A DNA stretch of 64,000 nucleotides from JAVBMP01 sp031552195 (GCA_031552195.1 JAVBMT010000011.1:37385-101384), one strand, 5' to 3'. Shown: positions 41,824-50,845, counted from the first letter of the stretch. Program-made: numbers and translations. The notes: a model not told the origin generated them from the letters alone.

Positions 41824-43815
41824 CTAACGCCACTCCGGCGTATGCCACGCTAATTCGCCCGGCGTCGGCGCGGGCGGCGTGTCTCTTACCGTAATCGTCC
41901 GTTCGGCGTAAACGCTTGCGTCCGCATTCAGAACGGCGCGCGCGGTCAAGGTTCCCAAAGCCCCGGCGGTGAATGTGCTTCTGGCCTGGCCGTTCGCGTC
42001 CGTGTTGGCGTAAGCCGGGCTGAACGCGCCGCCGCCCGTGCCGGAAACCTTGCTGAAGTTCACTCGCTGCCCGGCCACAGGGTTGCCGTTGTCCGTAAGC
42101 GTGGCCGTAAACTGGCTGGTTGCGCCGGGGGCCAGGGCGGAGGGCAGGGCGGCCAGGGTAAGGGCGTATTCCGGCTCTGGCGGGTTCGGCCCGGCGGAAG
42201 GCGGAATGGCCCCTATGTAAGTTCCGCCTTCGCCGGCGGAAGCAAGGGCCGTGTTGCGCGGGGTGAAGCCTGCGCGCAGCCAGTTCACGCAGTCCTGCCA
42301 GCCGTAAGCCGGAATGTTCGCGGCCTTCTGCGTCTTGGTATCCGCATCGTACCCGTTCATGGCGAGGAAGCAGTCCCGCGCGGCTTCATAGGTTCCGGAC
42401 AGGCCCACTGAAGCGGCCCACCCGGCCACGCGGCGCGAGGGGTCGGTAAATTGCGGGTCGCCCACTATGTCGTGTTCCGCCGCACTGCTGTTGATCACCC
42501 GGTCATGATAGGGCTGCGTCACGTTGAAGTTGGCGTTGTAGTCGGAATCCGCATAGAGCGGGGCGCTTCCGCCCACCACGCGCAGCATATAAGTTGCCGC
42601 GCCGCTTTCGGATAAACTGCCGTGTAAATTGTTGCGGCATTTCAAGCCGTAGGAAGGCGGCGTGTTGGAGCCGTTTTCCATCAGGGCCAAGCCGCCGGTG
42701 CTGCCAGTATCAAAGCGCACTACCGTATTGTTTGCTATGTCGGCGTCCAGCGCGTAATCGCCTACCAGGTTGAACAGGTCGCCCACGCCGATCATCAGGT
42801 TGCGGCGGCTTTCCGCTTTTTTGTAAGATACGGCTATGATATGCGCGTTCGGCTCCGAACCGAACATTTCGATAACGCAGTCTTCCACCCTGGGCGTTGT
42901 AACCAGGTGCGGGTTGAAATTGGCCGGGGCGCTGTTCGCGTTAGCCAGCAAGGCCCCGGTGATATAGCCGCCCTCCGCCGAGCCGGAATAAAACAACGCC
43001 GGGGTGCTGGTAACGTCGTTCAGGTGCGCGCCGCCCTCCGCCGCCAAAGGCAGCGCTGAAGAATAGCTGCCGTTGGCCCCGTGGTTTACGGCTACGCAGT
43101 CTTTCCACACCACAACGGGGCCGCCCACGAAAAATCTCACGCCTGAGCGCACTGTCTGGCTGTATGTGGTGTTATTTTCAAAAATTACGGCTGGGCCGTT
43201 AGACAAAATGCGTGATACAGTTACAACTCCGGCGCCGCGAAAATCGCAATTGGTTATGGAGATAGGCGTTGTGGCGGGCGTGTAGCCGCCCCGGCCCATG
43301 CCCAAAGACGCGTAACCCTCGAATACGCAATGGTCGAAGATCAGGGCGGGATCTATGGCCGCGCCGCCGTGCGTGCCTTGCACGTTGAACATCACCGCGC
43401 CGGTCATGGTTACGGAAAGGTGCCGGCAATCCCAACGGAGCTTGGGCGAAGATGGGCTGGTCGTTATATTCATGGTACCCGCCCCGGAAAGCCTGGCCCA
43501 ATTGTCCGCCGTGCCTTTCAGCGTGTACACGCCGTTGCCGGTCAGCCAGGTTCCGGCGGCGCTTATCTCCAGCTCAGCGCCGGGGTTCAGGGTAAAAGCG
43601 CAGTCCTTGCCCGTGCTGTTGCCGGTCTGCAAACTGGCGGCCAGGCTCAGCTTGCCGTTTACGGTCAGGGATTTTTCAGCGGTGAAGGCCGCGTCCAGGA
43701 TAACGGAATGCCCGGCGCTGATAGTAACGTCGTCGCCCGCCGCCGGAGCAACGCCGCCCGCCCAGGTGGCTGTTGCCGACCAATTGCCGGATTGCGTTGA
43801 AATTATGTTCGCCAT
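41824..43815 (-). CDS. Large phage tail-fibre/receptor-binding-like protein (beta-helix plus Ig-like domain)
   Basis: The 663-residue protein starts NIISTQSGNWSATATWAGGV, then DDVTISAGHSVILD, a start typical of phage and surface beta-solenoid proteins. The next 450 residues are repeated short beta strands with Asn-rich turns (SITNCDFRG, FENNTTYSQ, CRNNLHGSL), consistent with a right-handed parallel beta-helix used for receptor or glycan binding. Residues about 555-650 (LTLAALPSALAPGATSQFTA ... NADASVYAERTITVRD) form a bacterial Ig-like (Big_1) domain. No signal peptide is seen, which argues for a virion protein rather than an adhesin. The start has an AAGGCGG site. Base composition is like its neighbours. 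Confidence 0.8.
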   Translation of the reverse strand: MANIISTQSGNWSATATWAGGVAPAAGDDVTISAGHSVILDAAFTAEKSLTVNGKLSLAASLQTGNSTGKDCAFTLNPGAELEISAAGTWLTGNGVYTLKGTADNWARLSGAGTMNITTSPSSPKLRWDCRHLSVTMTGAVMFNVQGTHGGAAIDPALIFDHCVFEGYASLGMGRGGYTPATTPISITNCDFRGAGVVTVSRILSNGPAVIFENNTTYSQTVRSGVRFFVGGPVVVWKDCVAVNHGANGSYSSALPLAAEGGAHLNDVTSTPALFYSGSAEGGYITGALLANANSAPANFNPHLVTTPRVEDCVIEMFGSEPNAHIIAVSYKKAESRRNLMIGVGDLFNLVGDYALDADIANNTVVRFDTGSTGGLALMENGSNTPPSYGLKCRNNLHGSLSESGAATYMLRVVGGSAPLYADSDYNANFNVTQPYHDRVINSSAAEHDIVGDPQFTDPSRRVAGWAASVGLSGTYEAARDCFLAMNGYDADTKTQKAANIPAYGWQDCVNWLRAGFTPRNTALASAGEGGTYIGAIPPSAGPNPPEPEYALTLAALPSALAPGATSQFTATLTDNGNPVAGQRVNFSKVSGTGGGAFSPAYANTDANGQARSTFTAGALGTLTARAVLNADASVYAERTITVRDTPPAPTPGELAWHTPEWR

Positions 43816-43825
43816 GTTTGCCGCC

Positions 43826-44125
43826 TTACCAGAAAGTAAAAGTCATGACGCCGTCGGCCGGAAAGCCGCTCACGTCGAAATCAAGGTAGCGGGGGCAAGC
43901 GTCGATTGTTTTCAGGCGCTCGGTTCCCAAACTCCAGCTTCCGCCGGTCATGGGCTGGCCGTCCATACTCACCTCCGCGCTTCCGGCCGGGGCGGCCGCT
44001 CCGCCCTGCCATTCCAGGCTTACGGAAAGGGAACCGCCCCGCGCCTGGGGGTTGAGGTAAAGGCGATACTGCCCGTCTTCGGTCAAGTTCCAGCTATCGC
44101 TTATCGTTACAGGGGTTCTCGGCAT
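43826..44125 (-). CDS. Small beta-rich phage-cassette protein, unrecognised
   Basis: The 99-residue product (MPRTPVTISDSWNLTEDGQY ... ) reads as a beta sandwich: YRLYLNPQARGGSLSVSLEW, VSMDGQPMTGG and VSGFPADGVMTFTFW. I do not recognise a family. It has a fair ribosome site (AGGA) and lies between the large tail-fibre gene and the fibre-assembly gene, 10 and 14 bases from them, so it is probably part of the same transcript, perhaps a fibre tip, chaperone or baseplate-fibre linker. Confidence 0.6.
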   Translation of the reverse strand: MPRTPVTISDSWNLTEDGQYRLYLNPQARGGSLSVSLEWQGGAAAPAGSAEVSMDGQPMTGGSWSLGTERLKTIDACPRYLDFDVSGFPADGVMTFTFW

Positions 44126-44139
44126 ATCGGCGTTTCCTC

Positions 44140-44769
44140 TTAAAAGCCTTCCGGCAGTTGATAGTGAACGGGGTAAGACATAATTTCCTCTACGGCGGCC
44201 AGGACGTTAACCTCGGCGAACTGGCGCTGCTGCTGCCCGGTCAAGAGCGTGTAAACCTGCGCCCACAGGGCCGCGTTGTGAAGCACCTTTTCCGCCAGTT
44301 CGGCCACGCTTTCGCCTTTTCCGCGCAGCGCCACCAGCCCGGAAAGCACCGGCGTCCGCGCCGCCGGGTCAGCTTGCAAACTCAGGGCTTCTTCCTTTTG
44401 CAGCGGCCAGCCTTCGCGCTCTTCCAGGGGGTAAATAGCGTCAAGTTTGGAAAAGGCGGCGCGGTATCCGCCGATCACCTCTGCAAGCTTGCGTTCGCGC
44501 GCCACTTCCAGCGTTAGCGGGGGCGGGGCGGCGCTCCAGCCTTCCGGGTAGGGGCCGAAGCCTTCAATTACGGTTTCCACGCCGTTTACCCAGCCGCGTT
44601 CCCGGCGATGGTCCTCGGTCAACGCTCCGTCCACCAGGGCCATGCCCGGCAAAAGTCCGGAATGCTCCGCAAGCAAGGGCGGAAAAAGCGGATCGGCTTC
44701 AGTTACATGATACGGAAGGCCTTCTCTCTCCACCTCAAAAGTCAGGTCATGTCTTCGCGCTACGTACAT
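44140..44769 (-). CDS. Tail-fibre assembly-like protein (DUF4376-type)
   Basis: The C-terminal 110 residues (RERKLAEVIGGYRAAFSKLD, IYPLEEREGWPLQKEEALSLQ (abridged), GLVALRGKGESVAELAEKVL) match the DUF4376 helical domain found in phage tail-fibre assembly and fibre-neighbour proteins. ADPAARTPVLSGL is a hallmark. The N-terminal part has GLPYHVTEADPLFPPLLAE. ATG 44769 overlaps the stop of the preceding fibre gene (TAATG) and has GGAGG at the right distance, so I prefer it to an in-frame GTG at 44787. The product is 209 residues. Confidence 0.75.
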   Translation of the reverse strand: MYVARRHDLTFEVEREGLPYHVTEADPLFPPLLAEHSGLLPGMALVDGALTEDHRRERGWVNGVETVIEGFGPYPEGWSAAPPPLTLEVARERKLAEVIGGYRAAFSKLDAIYPLEEREGWPLQKEEALSLQADPAARTPVLSGLVALRGKGESVAELAEKVLHNAALWAQVYTLLTGQQQRQFAEVNVLAAVEEIMSYPVHYQLPEGF

Positions 44770-45971
44770 TAGTAAATCCTCCAGCACAGGGCTTGTGCGT
44801 CGTCTTGGTTGCTATATCCCGCCTGATAGGTGCTTTGATACAAAACGGTGTCCCCGGCGGCCAGCCCCGCGCTTAAAAAGCCGGCTTGCGTGGAACCGTT
44901 AGCCTTTGTTACGCGGCATAATAAATAAGCCCAGGTGCCTCCGGAAGGCGCTTGCACCCTGCGGTGCACGTCCATGCCGTTGCCGTTGACTTCCATAATA
45001 TTCGCCAGCCCCCATTGCCCCAGGCCGCTCCAGGCGGGAAGGGGCGGGGGATTTCCGCCGGCAAGATATATTGTTCCATCGCCCGAAACTGATATGCCCC
45101 ACCCGGCCTTGACGCCGCCCAGGCGGGAACTTGTGGCCGTTGGCAGGGTATAGGCCCCGGCGCTTAAAGTTCCGTCCGCCGTAACAGACAAATTCGCGCC
45201 CACCTTGACGCCGCCAAGTTTAGTGGTTGTGGCCGCAGGCAGCGCGTAGCCCTCACCCGCGCTCAGGGTGCCGTCTTCCGTAACCGACAGGCCGGAGCCG
45301 ACCTTGACGCCGCCGAGTTTGGCGGCGGTGGCCACGGGCAGGTCAACCCCGGACAATTCCCAGGCCCCGTCCGCCGCCACGCTGATGAACTTGCCCGCGT
45401 CATCAGGCATATCCGGCAGGGGCAAAGTAACCTTGTCCGCCTGCTGTTTGGCCCTGTCCGCGTGTTCAGATGCTTCTTCCGCGCATTCACAGGCTTCGGC
45501 GGCGCAGCGGCAAGCCTCGTCCGCGCACCCGCAGGCCCGGTCGGCCGAGCCCAGCAGATCGTCAAGAAGCTGTTCCGGCGACTTGTCGCTGGTAATCGCC
45601 ACCTTCACGGCCCGGTCAACGGCTTCGGAAATTTGCTGTATCTGCATTTCCAGCACATCCAGCCCTTGTTCGATGCTGTCGGCGTCGAATTTTCCGCCGT
45701 TTTCCAGGTCCAGAGCCTGGGTAAGCGGTAAAATCCGGGCAATGGTCAGGCGTTCTCCGCGTTGCGGCGGCACATCCAGTTCCACGGTAGGCATGCCGCT
45801 CTCCAGCCCTGCCGCGCGGTATCCGCCGGAAAGAGTAACGCCGTCGTTTTGATCACCGCTGAGAATAACTTGCAAATGCGCGGTCTTGTATACGGTGAAA
45901 GGCACGGGAAACAGCCGTGCCGTGCCGTCGCCCAGGTATTGCGCCTTGCTGGTTTGGGTTTCAATGGTCAT
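44769..45971 (-). CDS. Phage tail fibre with Cys-heptad coil and repeated shaft
   Basis: The 400-residue protein begins with a T7-fibre-like N-terminal module (AQYLGDGTARLFPVPFTVY). This is followed by a helical region with heptads ACGCADE-ACRCAAE-ACECAEE, putting Cys at 147, 149, 154, 156, 161 and 163. The shaft then has three copies of a motif LPxATxxKLGGVKVGxxLSVTxDGTLSA (about 211-239, 244-272, 276-300), common in tail fibres. The C-terminal 100 residues are beta-rich (PAWSGLGQWGLANIMEVNGN ... CWRIY) and probably make the receptor tip. A strong AAGGAGG ribosome site precedes the start. It is the first gene of the cassette. Confidence 0.85.
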   Translation of the reverse strand: MTIETQTSKAQYLGDGTARLFPVPFTVYKTAHLQVILSGDQNDGVTLSGGYRAAGLESGMPTVELDVPPQRGERLTIARILPLTQALDLENGGKFDADSIEQGLDVLEMQIQQISEAVDRAVKVAITSDKSPEQLLDDLLGSADRACGCADEACRCAAEACECAEEASEHADRAKQQADKVTLPLPDMPDDAGKFISVAADGAWELSGVDLPVATAAKLGGVKVGSGLSVTEDGTLSAGEGYALPAATTTKLGGVKVGANLSVTADGTLSAGAYTLPTATSSRLGGVKAGWGISVSGDGTIYLAGGNPPPLPAWSGLGQWGLANIMEVNGNGMDVHRRVQAPSGGTWAYLLCRVTKANGSTQAGFLSAGLAAGDTVLYQSTYQAGYSNQDDAQALCWRIY

Positions 45972-46077
45972 TTGACCTCCTTGAAAATAATTTAGGAAAA
46001 AGCGCTTTGTGCGGGAAAAACGGAAAAATAACGGGTGGGCCGAAAGAAGCGGATAATGGCTAATATCATGGGTTTTT

Positions 46078-46124
46078 CCGTCCGTAGCGGACGGCTGGGC
46101 GGGGAAACGGACGGAAACGGACGG
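46078..46124. repeat. Cluster of CGGACGG repeats upstream of the tail-fibre cassette
   Basis: CCGTCCG (46078-46084) and CGGACGG (46088-46094) form a palindrome with a 3-base spacer. CGGACGGAA then occurs at 46108 and 46118, ten bases apart. The spacing and symmetry suggest a protein-binding site in front of the phage cassette, though a terminator hairpin is possible for the palindrome. The rest of the 320-base gap 45972-46291 has only the pgk terminator. Confidence 0.5.
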
Positions 46125-46218
46125 AACTAGTTGACAGGGTTTGCCGGCAAAATGAAATCATGCTTTTTCAGGGCTGAAGGGCGGGGCTATCTGAGCCGTT
46201 TGCCCTTTGCGGAAAACG

Positions 46219-46253
46219 AAGCGGGAAGAAGATCCTGGGTCTTCTTCCCGCTT
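46219..46253 (-). terminator. Intrinsic terminator after pgk
   Basis: AAGCGGGAAGAAGA (46219-46232) pairs perfectly with 46240-46253 over a 7-base loop. On the minus strand it is followed by CGTTTTCC. It lies 40 bases beyond the pgk stop codon. Confidence 0.8.
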
Positions 46254-46291
46254 GAGGCGCGAGCCTTGCGGCCCTGATATAAGAGGGCTGT

Positions 46292-47467
46292 TTATTTGGC
46301 GCGTGTTTCAAGCACGGCCACAGCCGGAAGGGTCTTGCCCTCGAGGAATTCCAGAAAAGCGCCGCCGCCGGTGGAAAGGTAGGAAATTTTGTCTTCCACT
46401 TTATACTTCTCAATAGCCGTAAGGGTGTCTCCGCCACCGGCCATGGAAAAGGCCGGGCTGTCGGCAACAGACTTGCAGATGCTTTCCGTGCCTTTGCCGA
46501 ACTGGTCAAGCTCGAACGCTCCGACCGGACCGTTCCAGACTATCGACCCAGCCTGCATGAGTATTTCACGGTATCTGGCGCAGGTTTTCGGGCCTATATC
46601 CAGAATCATGTCGTCAGGGCCGACTTCGCCGACCGCTTTGACCGTAGCCGGGCTGGCCGCGTCAAAGGCCGGGCCGACGACAACGTCCTCCGGAATGGGA
46701 ATTTCGCCTCCGGCAGCCTTGGCGGCGGCGATCAGGCGTTTGGCCTCATCAACCAGTTCCGGTTCCTGCAAGGATTTGCCTATGGGATAACCGGCGGCCA
46801 GTATAAAGTTGTTGGCTATGCCGCCGCCCACAATAAGCTTGTCAACTTTTGCGGAGAGCGAATCAAGAATGGTCAGTTTGGTGGAAACTTTCGAGCCGCC
46901 GATAATGGCCACCAGCGGGCGTTTAGGATTTGCCACGGCTTTGTCCAGGGCCTCGAGTTCGGCGCTCAGAAGTGGGCCGGCGCAGGCCACCGGCGCAAAT
47001 TTGGCAACGGCGCTGGTGGTGGCTTCAGCCCGGTGGGCGGTGCCGAAGGCGTCCATTACGAAAATGTCGCAAAGGGCGGCGTAACGTTTGCCCAAATCCT
47101 CATTGTCTTTTTTTTCGCCTTTCTGAAAACGCACGTTTTCCAGCATGACCACCTGCCCGGGCTCAACTTTTACGCCGTCAAGATAGTCTTTTACCAGAAC
47201 AACGGGTTTTCCGAGCAGTTTTTCCATGTGCCTGGCCACCGGGGCCATGGAAAATTCTTCTTCATACTGCCCCTCGGTCGGGCGGCCCAGGTGCGACATG
47301 AGAATGACGGCGGCCCCGGCTTTCAGGGCAAGCTGAACAGTGGGAAGGGAAGCGCGGATTCTAGCGTCTCCGGCTACCTGGCCGTTTTTTACGGGAACGT
47401 TGAGGTCCTGGCGGATAAGAACGCGTTTTCCGGCAAGCGGCAGGTCTTCCATTTTCAATATAGCCAT
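46292..47467 (-). CDS. pgk: Phosphoglycerate kinase
   Basis: Pgk transfers phosphate from 1,3-bisphosphoglycerate to ADP in glycolysis, and the reverse in gluconeogenesis. The 391-residue protein has the N-terminal signature KRVLIRQDLNVPVKNG, the substrate-binding SHLGRPTEGQYEEEFSM, VMLENVRFQKGEKKDNE, AIIGGSKVSTKLTILDSL and the nucleotide-binding GGGDTLTAIEKY with STGGGAFLEFLEGK. Nothing is missing. GGAGG lies upstream of the start. It is followed by a perfect hairpin terminator. It is not next to gap here, and gpsA lies upstream after a 103-base gap on the same strand. Confidence 0.97.
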   Translation of the reverse strand: MAILKMEDLPLAGKRVLIRQDLNVPVKNGQVAGDARIRASLPTVQLALKAGAAVILMSHLGRPTEGQYEEEFSMAPVARHMEKLLGKPVVLVKDYLDGVKVEPGQVVMLENVRFQKGEKKDNEDLGKRYAALCDIFVMDAFGTAHRAEATTSAVAKFAPVACAGPLLSAELEALDKAVANPKRPLVAIIGGSKVSTKLTILDSLSAKVDKLIVGGGIANNFILAAGYPIGKSLQEPELVDEAKRLIAAAKAAGGEIPIPEDVVVGPAFDAASPATVKAVGEVGPDDMILDIGPKTCARYREILMQAGSIVWNGPVGAFELDQFGKGTESICKSVADSPAFSMAGGGDTLTAIEKYKVEDKISYLSTGGGAFLEFLEGKTLPAVAVLETRAK

Positions 47468-47570
47468 AATTCCCTCCGTTAAAATATATAGAGAGTCAAG
47501 TATAGTCCTTTAGCGGCCCTTTTGTCCATAGAGCGGGTCAACCCTGAAAAAGTTTCTTGTTCCGGCGGCG

Positions 47571-48581
47571 TCATTCCTCTTTCAGCGAGCGGGTCATAAG
47601 CTGCTTTACAGCCTTTTTCAGCGATATTTTCTGCTGCAGCACCGCGTAAACGGTTTCCGCCACCGGCATGTCAACTCCGGTCTGGCGGCTTATCTTGACG
47701 ACAGCTTCGGCGGTTTTCACGCCCTCGGCCACCATGTGCAGGTCTTGCACTATAGCGCCGACGCTCAGGCCTTCGGCCAGGCGCAGGCCGACCCGGCGGT
47801 TGCGCGAAAGGTCGCCCGTGCAGGTAAGAACCAGGTCTCCCAGGCCTGAAAGGCCCATGAAGGTCTGGCTTTTAGCCCCCATGGCCGCTCCGAGGCGGCT
47901 CATTTCCGCAAGCCCTCTGGTTATCAGGGCGGCCCTGGCGTTAGACCCCAGCTTCAGCCCGTCCGCCAGCCCGGCGGCTATGGCGACCACGTTTTTCAGC
48001 GCGCCGCCAAGTTCAACCCCCAGAACATCTTCCGAGGAATAAGCCCGGAAAACTTCCGATGAAAAGGCCACGCGCAGCTTTTGCCCCAGTTTTTTCTGCC
48101 CGCAGCCTATTACCACGGCGCAAGGCAGCCCGGCCGTAACTTCAGCCGCGAAAGAGGGGCCGGAAAGTATGGCGTAACGGGCTTTGGGCAACTCTTCGGC
48201 AACCACCCCGGACATGGTTTTTAGGGTGGCGGTCTCTATGCCTTTGCTGGCGCAGACGAGGGGAATTTTATCCGGAAAAAACGGGGCCAGGGCGCGCAGG
48301 TTTTCGCGCATGCTCTGGCAGGGAACGGCCAGCACGCAGAAAACAGCGTTATGCAGGGCTTCGGCCGGGTCGGAGGTCGCTTTGAGGTTAGGGTGAAGCT
48401 GCAGGCCGGGAAGATAGCGCGGGTTTTCCCTCCGCGAGTTGATCTGTTCGGCCAGTTCCCGGTCACGGCCCCACAAACTGACGCTGAAAGCCTTTTCGGA
48501 AGGCAAAGATGCCCCGTTGACGGACAGGAGGTTGGCAAGAGCCGTGCCCCAGCTTCCGCTGCCTAAAACAGCTACGCGCAT
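47571..48581 (-). CDS. gpsA: Glycerol-3-phosphate dehydrogenase [NAD(P)+]
   Basis: GpsA reduces dihydroxyacetone phosphate to sn-glycerol-3-phosphate for phospholipid synthesis. The 336-residue product starts RVAVLGSGSWGTALANLLSV (Rossmann), then LWGRDRELAEQIN, VCASKGIETATLKTMSGV, AILSGPSFAAEV, and the catalytic segment GVELGGALKNVVAIAAGLADGL (abridged: GGALKNVVAIAAGLADGL, active-site Lys). NARAALITRGLAEMSRLG and KTFMGLSGLGDLVLTCTGDLSRNRRVG-like segments follow (QTFMGLSGLGDLVLTC). Full length. It is on the minus strand between speA and pgk; the gap of about 140 bases to speA has no recognised element. Confidence 0.97.
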   Translation of the reverse strand: MRVAVLGSGSWGTALANLLSVNGASLPSEKAFSVSLWGRDRELAEQINSRRENPRYLPGLQLHPNLKATSDPAEALHNAVFCVLAVPCQSMRENLRALAPFFPDKIPLVCASKGIETATLKTMSGVVAEELPKARYAILSGPSFAAEVTAGLPCAVVIGCGQKKLGQKLRVAFSSEVFRAYSSEDVLGVELGGALKNVVAIAAGLADGLKLGSNARAALITRGLAEMSRLGAAMGAKSQTFMGLSGLGDLVLTCTGDLSRNRRVGLRLAEGLSVGAIVQDLHMVAEGVKTAEAVVKISRQTGVDMPVAETVYAVLQQKISLKKAVKQLMTRSLKEE

Positions 48582-48724
48582 GCGCCCTCCGTTGCTTAGA
48601 GCCTTTTAATTTTCACTGCGGCTTTTCAGCCGCCCTGTCAGATGCGAAAGAACGGTTTTTTGCGCATGGATTCAACCCCAAGCGCTTTTATTGAAGACGC
48701 GCCGCATTTCCAATGTTGATTCGC

Positions 48725-50653
48725 CTAACGTTCAAAATAGGTGTAGCCGCGCAACCCGTCTTCGAAAGACTGCATAATGCGGTAACGGTCGGACGGGGTT
48801 ATCTTTCCGGCGCGCACGGCCTGTTCAGCCACCTCGCGCAGATCTTCGAGAATGCGCCTCGGATCATATTCCACGTAAGAGAGTATATCCGCGACCGAGT
48901 CCCCGCGCAATTCACGCACGAACTCGAAGCTTCCGTCATCATTCACGCGAATGGTCACGACGTTGGTGTCTCCCAGAAGGTTGTGCAGGTCGCCCAGGGT
49001 CTCCTGATAGGCTCCGACCAGAAAAACGCCAAGGTAATATTCTTCGCCGTCGTGAAGCGGATGCAGCTCAAGCGTGCCCTTTACGCCTTGCGGGTCTATG
49101 AAGCGGTCGATGCGGCCGTCGCTGTCGCAGGTAATGTCTGACAGAATGGCTCTGTTGGTGGGTTCCTCCAGCAAACGGTGCACCGGCATGACCGGAAAAA
49201 GGTGCCCGATGGCCCATGAATCCGGCAATGATTGAAACACGCTGAAGTTGCCGTAATAGATATCCGCCAGGGCCTGGTCTATTTCCGTCAGGTCTTTCGG
49301 AGGCTGGGGCAGGGTGCTTTTGGCCTGGGCGATGCGTTTTATGAGAATCCAGAAAAGGCGTTCCGCAACCGTGCGTTCGCGCAAGGTCACCTTGCCGTGC
49401 AAGAATTGCTGGCGTACTTCATCACGATAATAAATGGCGTCGTTGTAGGCTTCCTGAAGGTTGCGCACGTTAAGCGCCAGGAGGGCGTCACGCAGGTTGA
49501 TGATAGCCTCCGGCGCGTCTTCGGTAAGTTCCGGCACGTCTTCCGGGTATTGCCCGTAAGCGATGCTGCTTACGTCAAGTATGTTGAAAAGCAGGATGGA
49601 ATAATAGGCCACGGTGGCGCGGCCGGATTCGGTGATAATGTAAGGGTGCCTGATTTCGGTTTCGTCCAGAACGGTCATAACCGCTTCCAGCACGTCCGAG
49701 CAGTATTCGTCCATGCTGTAGTTGCGGCTGGAAACAAAGTTGGTGCGCGAGCCGTCGTAGTCGACAGCGAGGCCGCCGCCAAGGTCAAGGTAGCCCATGG
49801 AAGCCCCTTCTTTCACCAAACCGGCGTAAATGCGCGAGGCTTCTATGGAGGCCGCGCGGATATCGCGGATATTGGGCACCTGCGAACCAAGGTGGTAGTG
49901 GAGCAACAGCAGGCAGTCCAGCATGTCGAACTTGCGCAGCGTGTCCAGCACGTCGATGATTTGCGCGGCGGTTAGGCCGAAGGTGGAGTGTTCTCCGCCC
50001 GAGTGCGTCCAGTGCCCGCCCGCGCGTGAAGCCAGCTTGGCCCGCACGCCGAGCATGGGGCGGACGTTCAGCGCTTGCGAGCGTTCGAGAATAAGGCTCA
50101 GTTCTCCGGGCATCTCAATGACGAAAAAGCACTTGAAACCCATGCGGGTGGCGTTCAGGGCGAGGTCTATAAACTCTTCATCCTTGTAGCCGTTGCAAAT
50201 CAGGCAGGCGTCCTTGTCGCGCAAAAGCGACAAGGCGGCCAGAAGTTCGGCCTTGCTGCCTACCTCGAGGCCGTGATGATAGCGCGAGCCCACTTTTGCT
50301 ATGGTTTCGACAACCTGCTGCTGCTGGTTGACCTTGATGGGGAAAACTCCACGGTATTCGCCCCCGTAGCCCAGGTTTTTTATGGCCTTTGCGAACGACT
50401 GGTGCAGAAGCGATATCTGGGTGTCCAGAATATTTTCAATGCGCAGCAGAACCGGCATGTCAAGGCCGCGTTCCCTGATGCCGTTAATTATATCCAGCAT
50501 GCGAATGGAAATTTTGCTTTTCTTTCCGAAAGGAAAAATAGCCACGTCGCCTTCAGTGGAAATGTCGAAGTAACCGGCTCCCCAGTTTCGTATGCCGTAA
50601 AGTTCGGCGGAATCTTCCAGCGTCCAGCGCTGCATGGTACGTTTTCCCGTCAT
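48725..50653 (-). CDS. speA: Biosynthetic arginine decarboxylase
   Basis: SpeA decarboxylates arginine to agmatine, a precursor of putrescine and spermidine. The 642-residue protein is the long alanine-racemase-fold form: FDISTEGDVAIFPFGK near the N-terminus, VFPIKVNQQQQVVE with the PLP lysine at 107, GSRYHHGLEVGSKAELL, LLHYHLGSQVPNIRDI, YLDLGGGLAVDYDGSRTN, and ESGRATVAYYS. Length and motifs are normal. Start at 50653 has GAGGTG six or so bases upstream. No other polyamine gene is seen in the window. A CTTCGA...TCGAAG inverted repeat (50680-50702) lies just upstream and could be an operator. Confidence 0.96.
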   Translation of the reverse strand: MTGKRTMQRWTLEDSAELYGIRNWGAGYFDISTEGDVAIFPFGKKSKISIRMLDIINGIRERGLDMPVLLRIENILDTQISLLHQSFAKAIKNLGYGGEYRGVFPIKVNQQQQVVETIAKVGSRYHHGLEVGSKAELLAALSLLRDKDACLICNGYKDEEFIDLALNATRMGFKCFFVIEMPGELSLILERSQALNVRPMLGVRAKLASRAGGHWTHSGGEHSTFGLTAAQIIDVLDTLRKFDMLDCLLLLHYHLGSQVPNIRDIRAASIEASRIYAGLVKEGASMGYLDLGGGLAVDYDGSRTNFVSSRNYSMDEYCSDVLEAVMTVLDETEIRHPYIITESGRATVAYYSILLFNILDVSSIAYGQYPEDVPELTEDAPEAIINLRDALLALNVRNLQEAYNDAIYYRDEVRQQFLHGKVTLRERTVAERLFWILIKRIAQAKSTLPQPPKDLTEIDQALADIYYGNFSVFQSLPDSWAIGHLFPVMPVHRLLEEPTNRAILSDITCDSDGRIDRFIDPQGVKGTLELHPLHDGEEYYLGVFLVGAYQETLGDLHNLLGDTNVVTIRVNDDGSFEFVRELRGDSVADILSYVEYDPRRILEDLREVAEQAVRAGKITPSDRYRIMQSFEDGLRGYTYFER

Positions 50654-50845
50654 CTCACACCTCGTTCAGGGCAAATTAACTTCGAATCGTTATGTCTCGA
50701 AGGCTTTTGGATGGGCATTATCTTGCAGCGCATTCAGGATGAATTCGAATAACCGTTTTATTGCGAGCAAGGTTCGCCTGCGCATATCACGCCGCGTATT
50801 TCACTATAGTTACAGCGTGAAACATTTCAGGAAAATCAAGTTCAA

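Noticed and set aside
41547..45971. Intact prophage
   Set aside because: No integrase, repressor, capsid, portal, terminase or lysis gene is present on either side, and no att-like direct repeat could be seen in the flanks.
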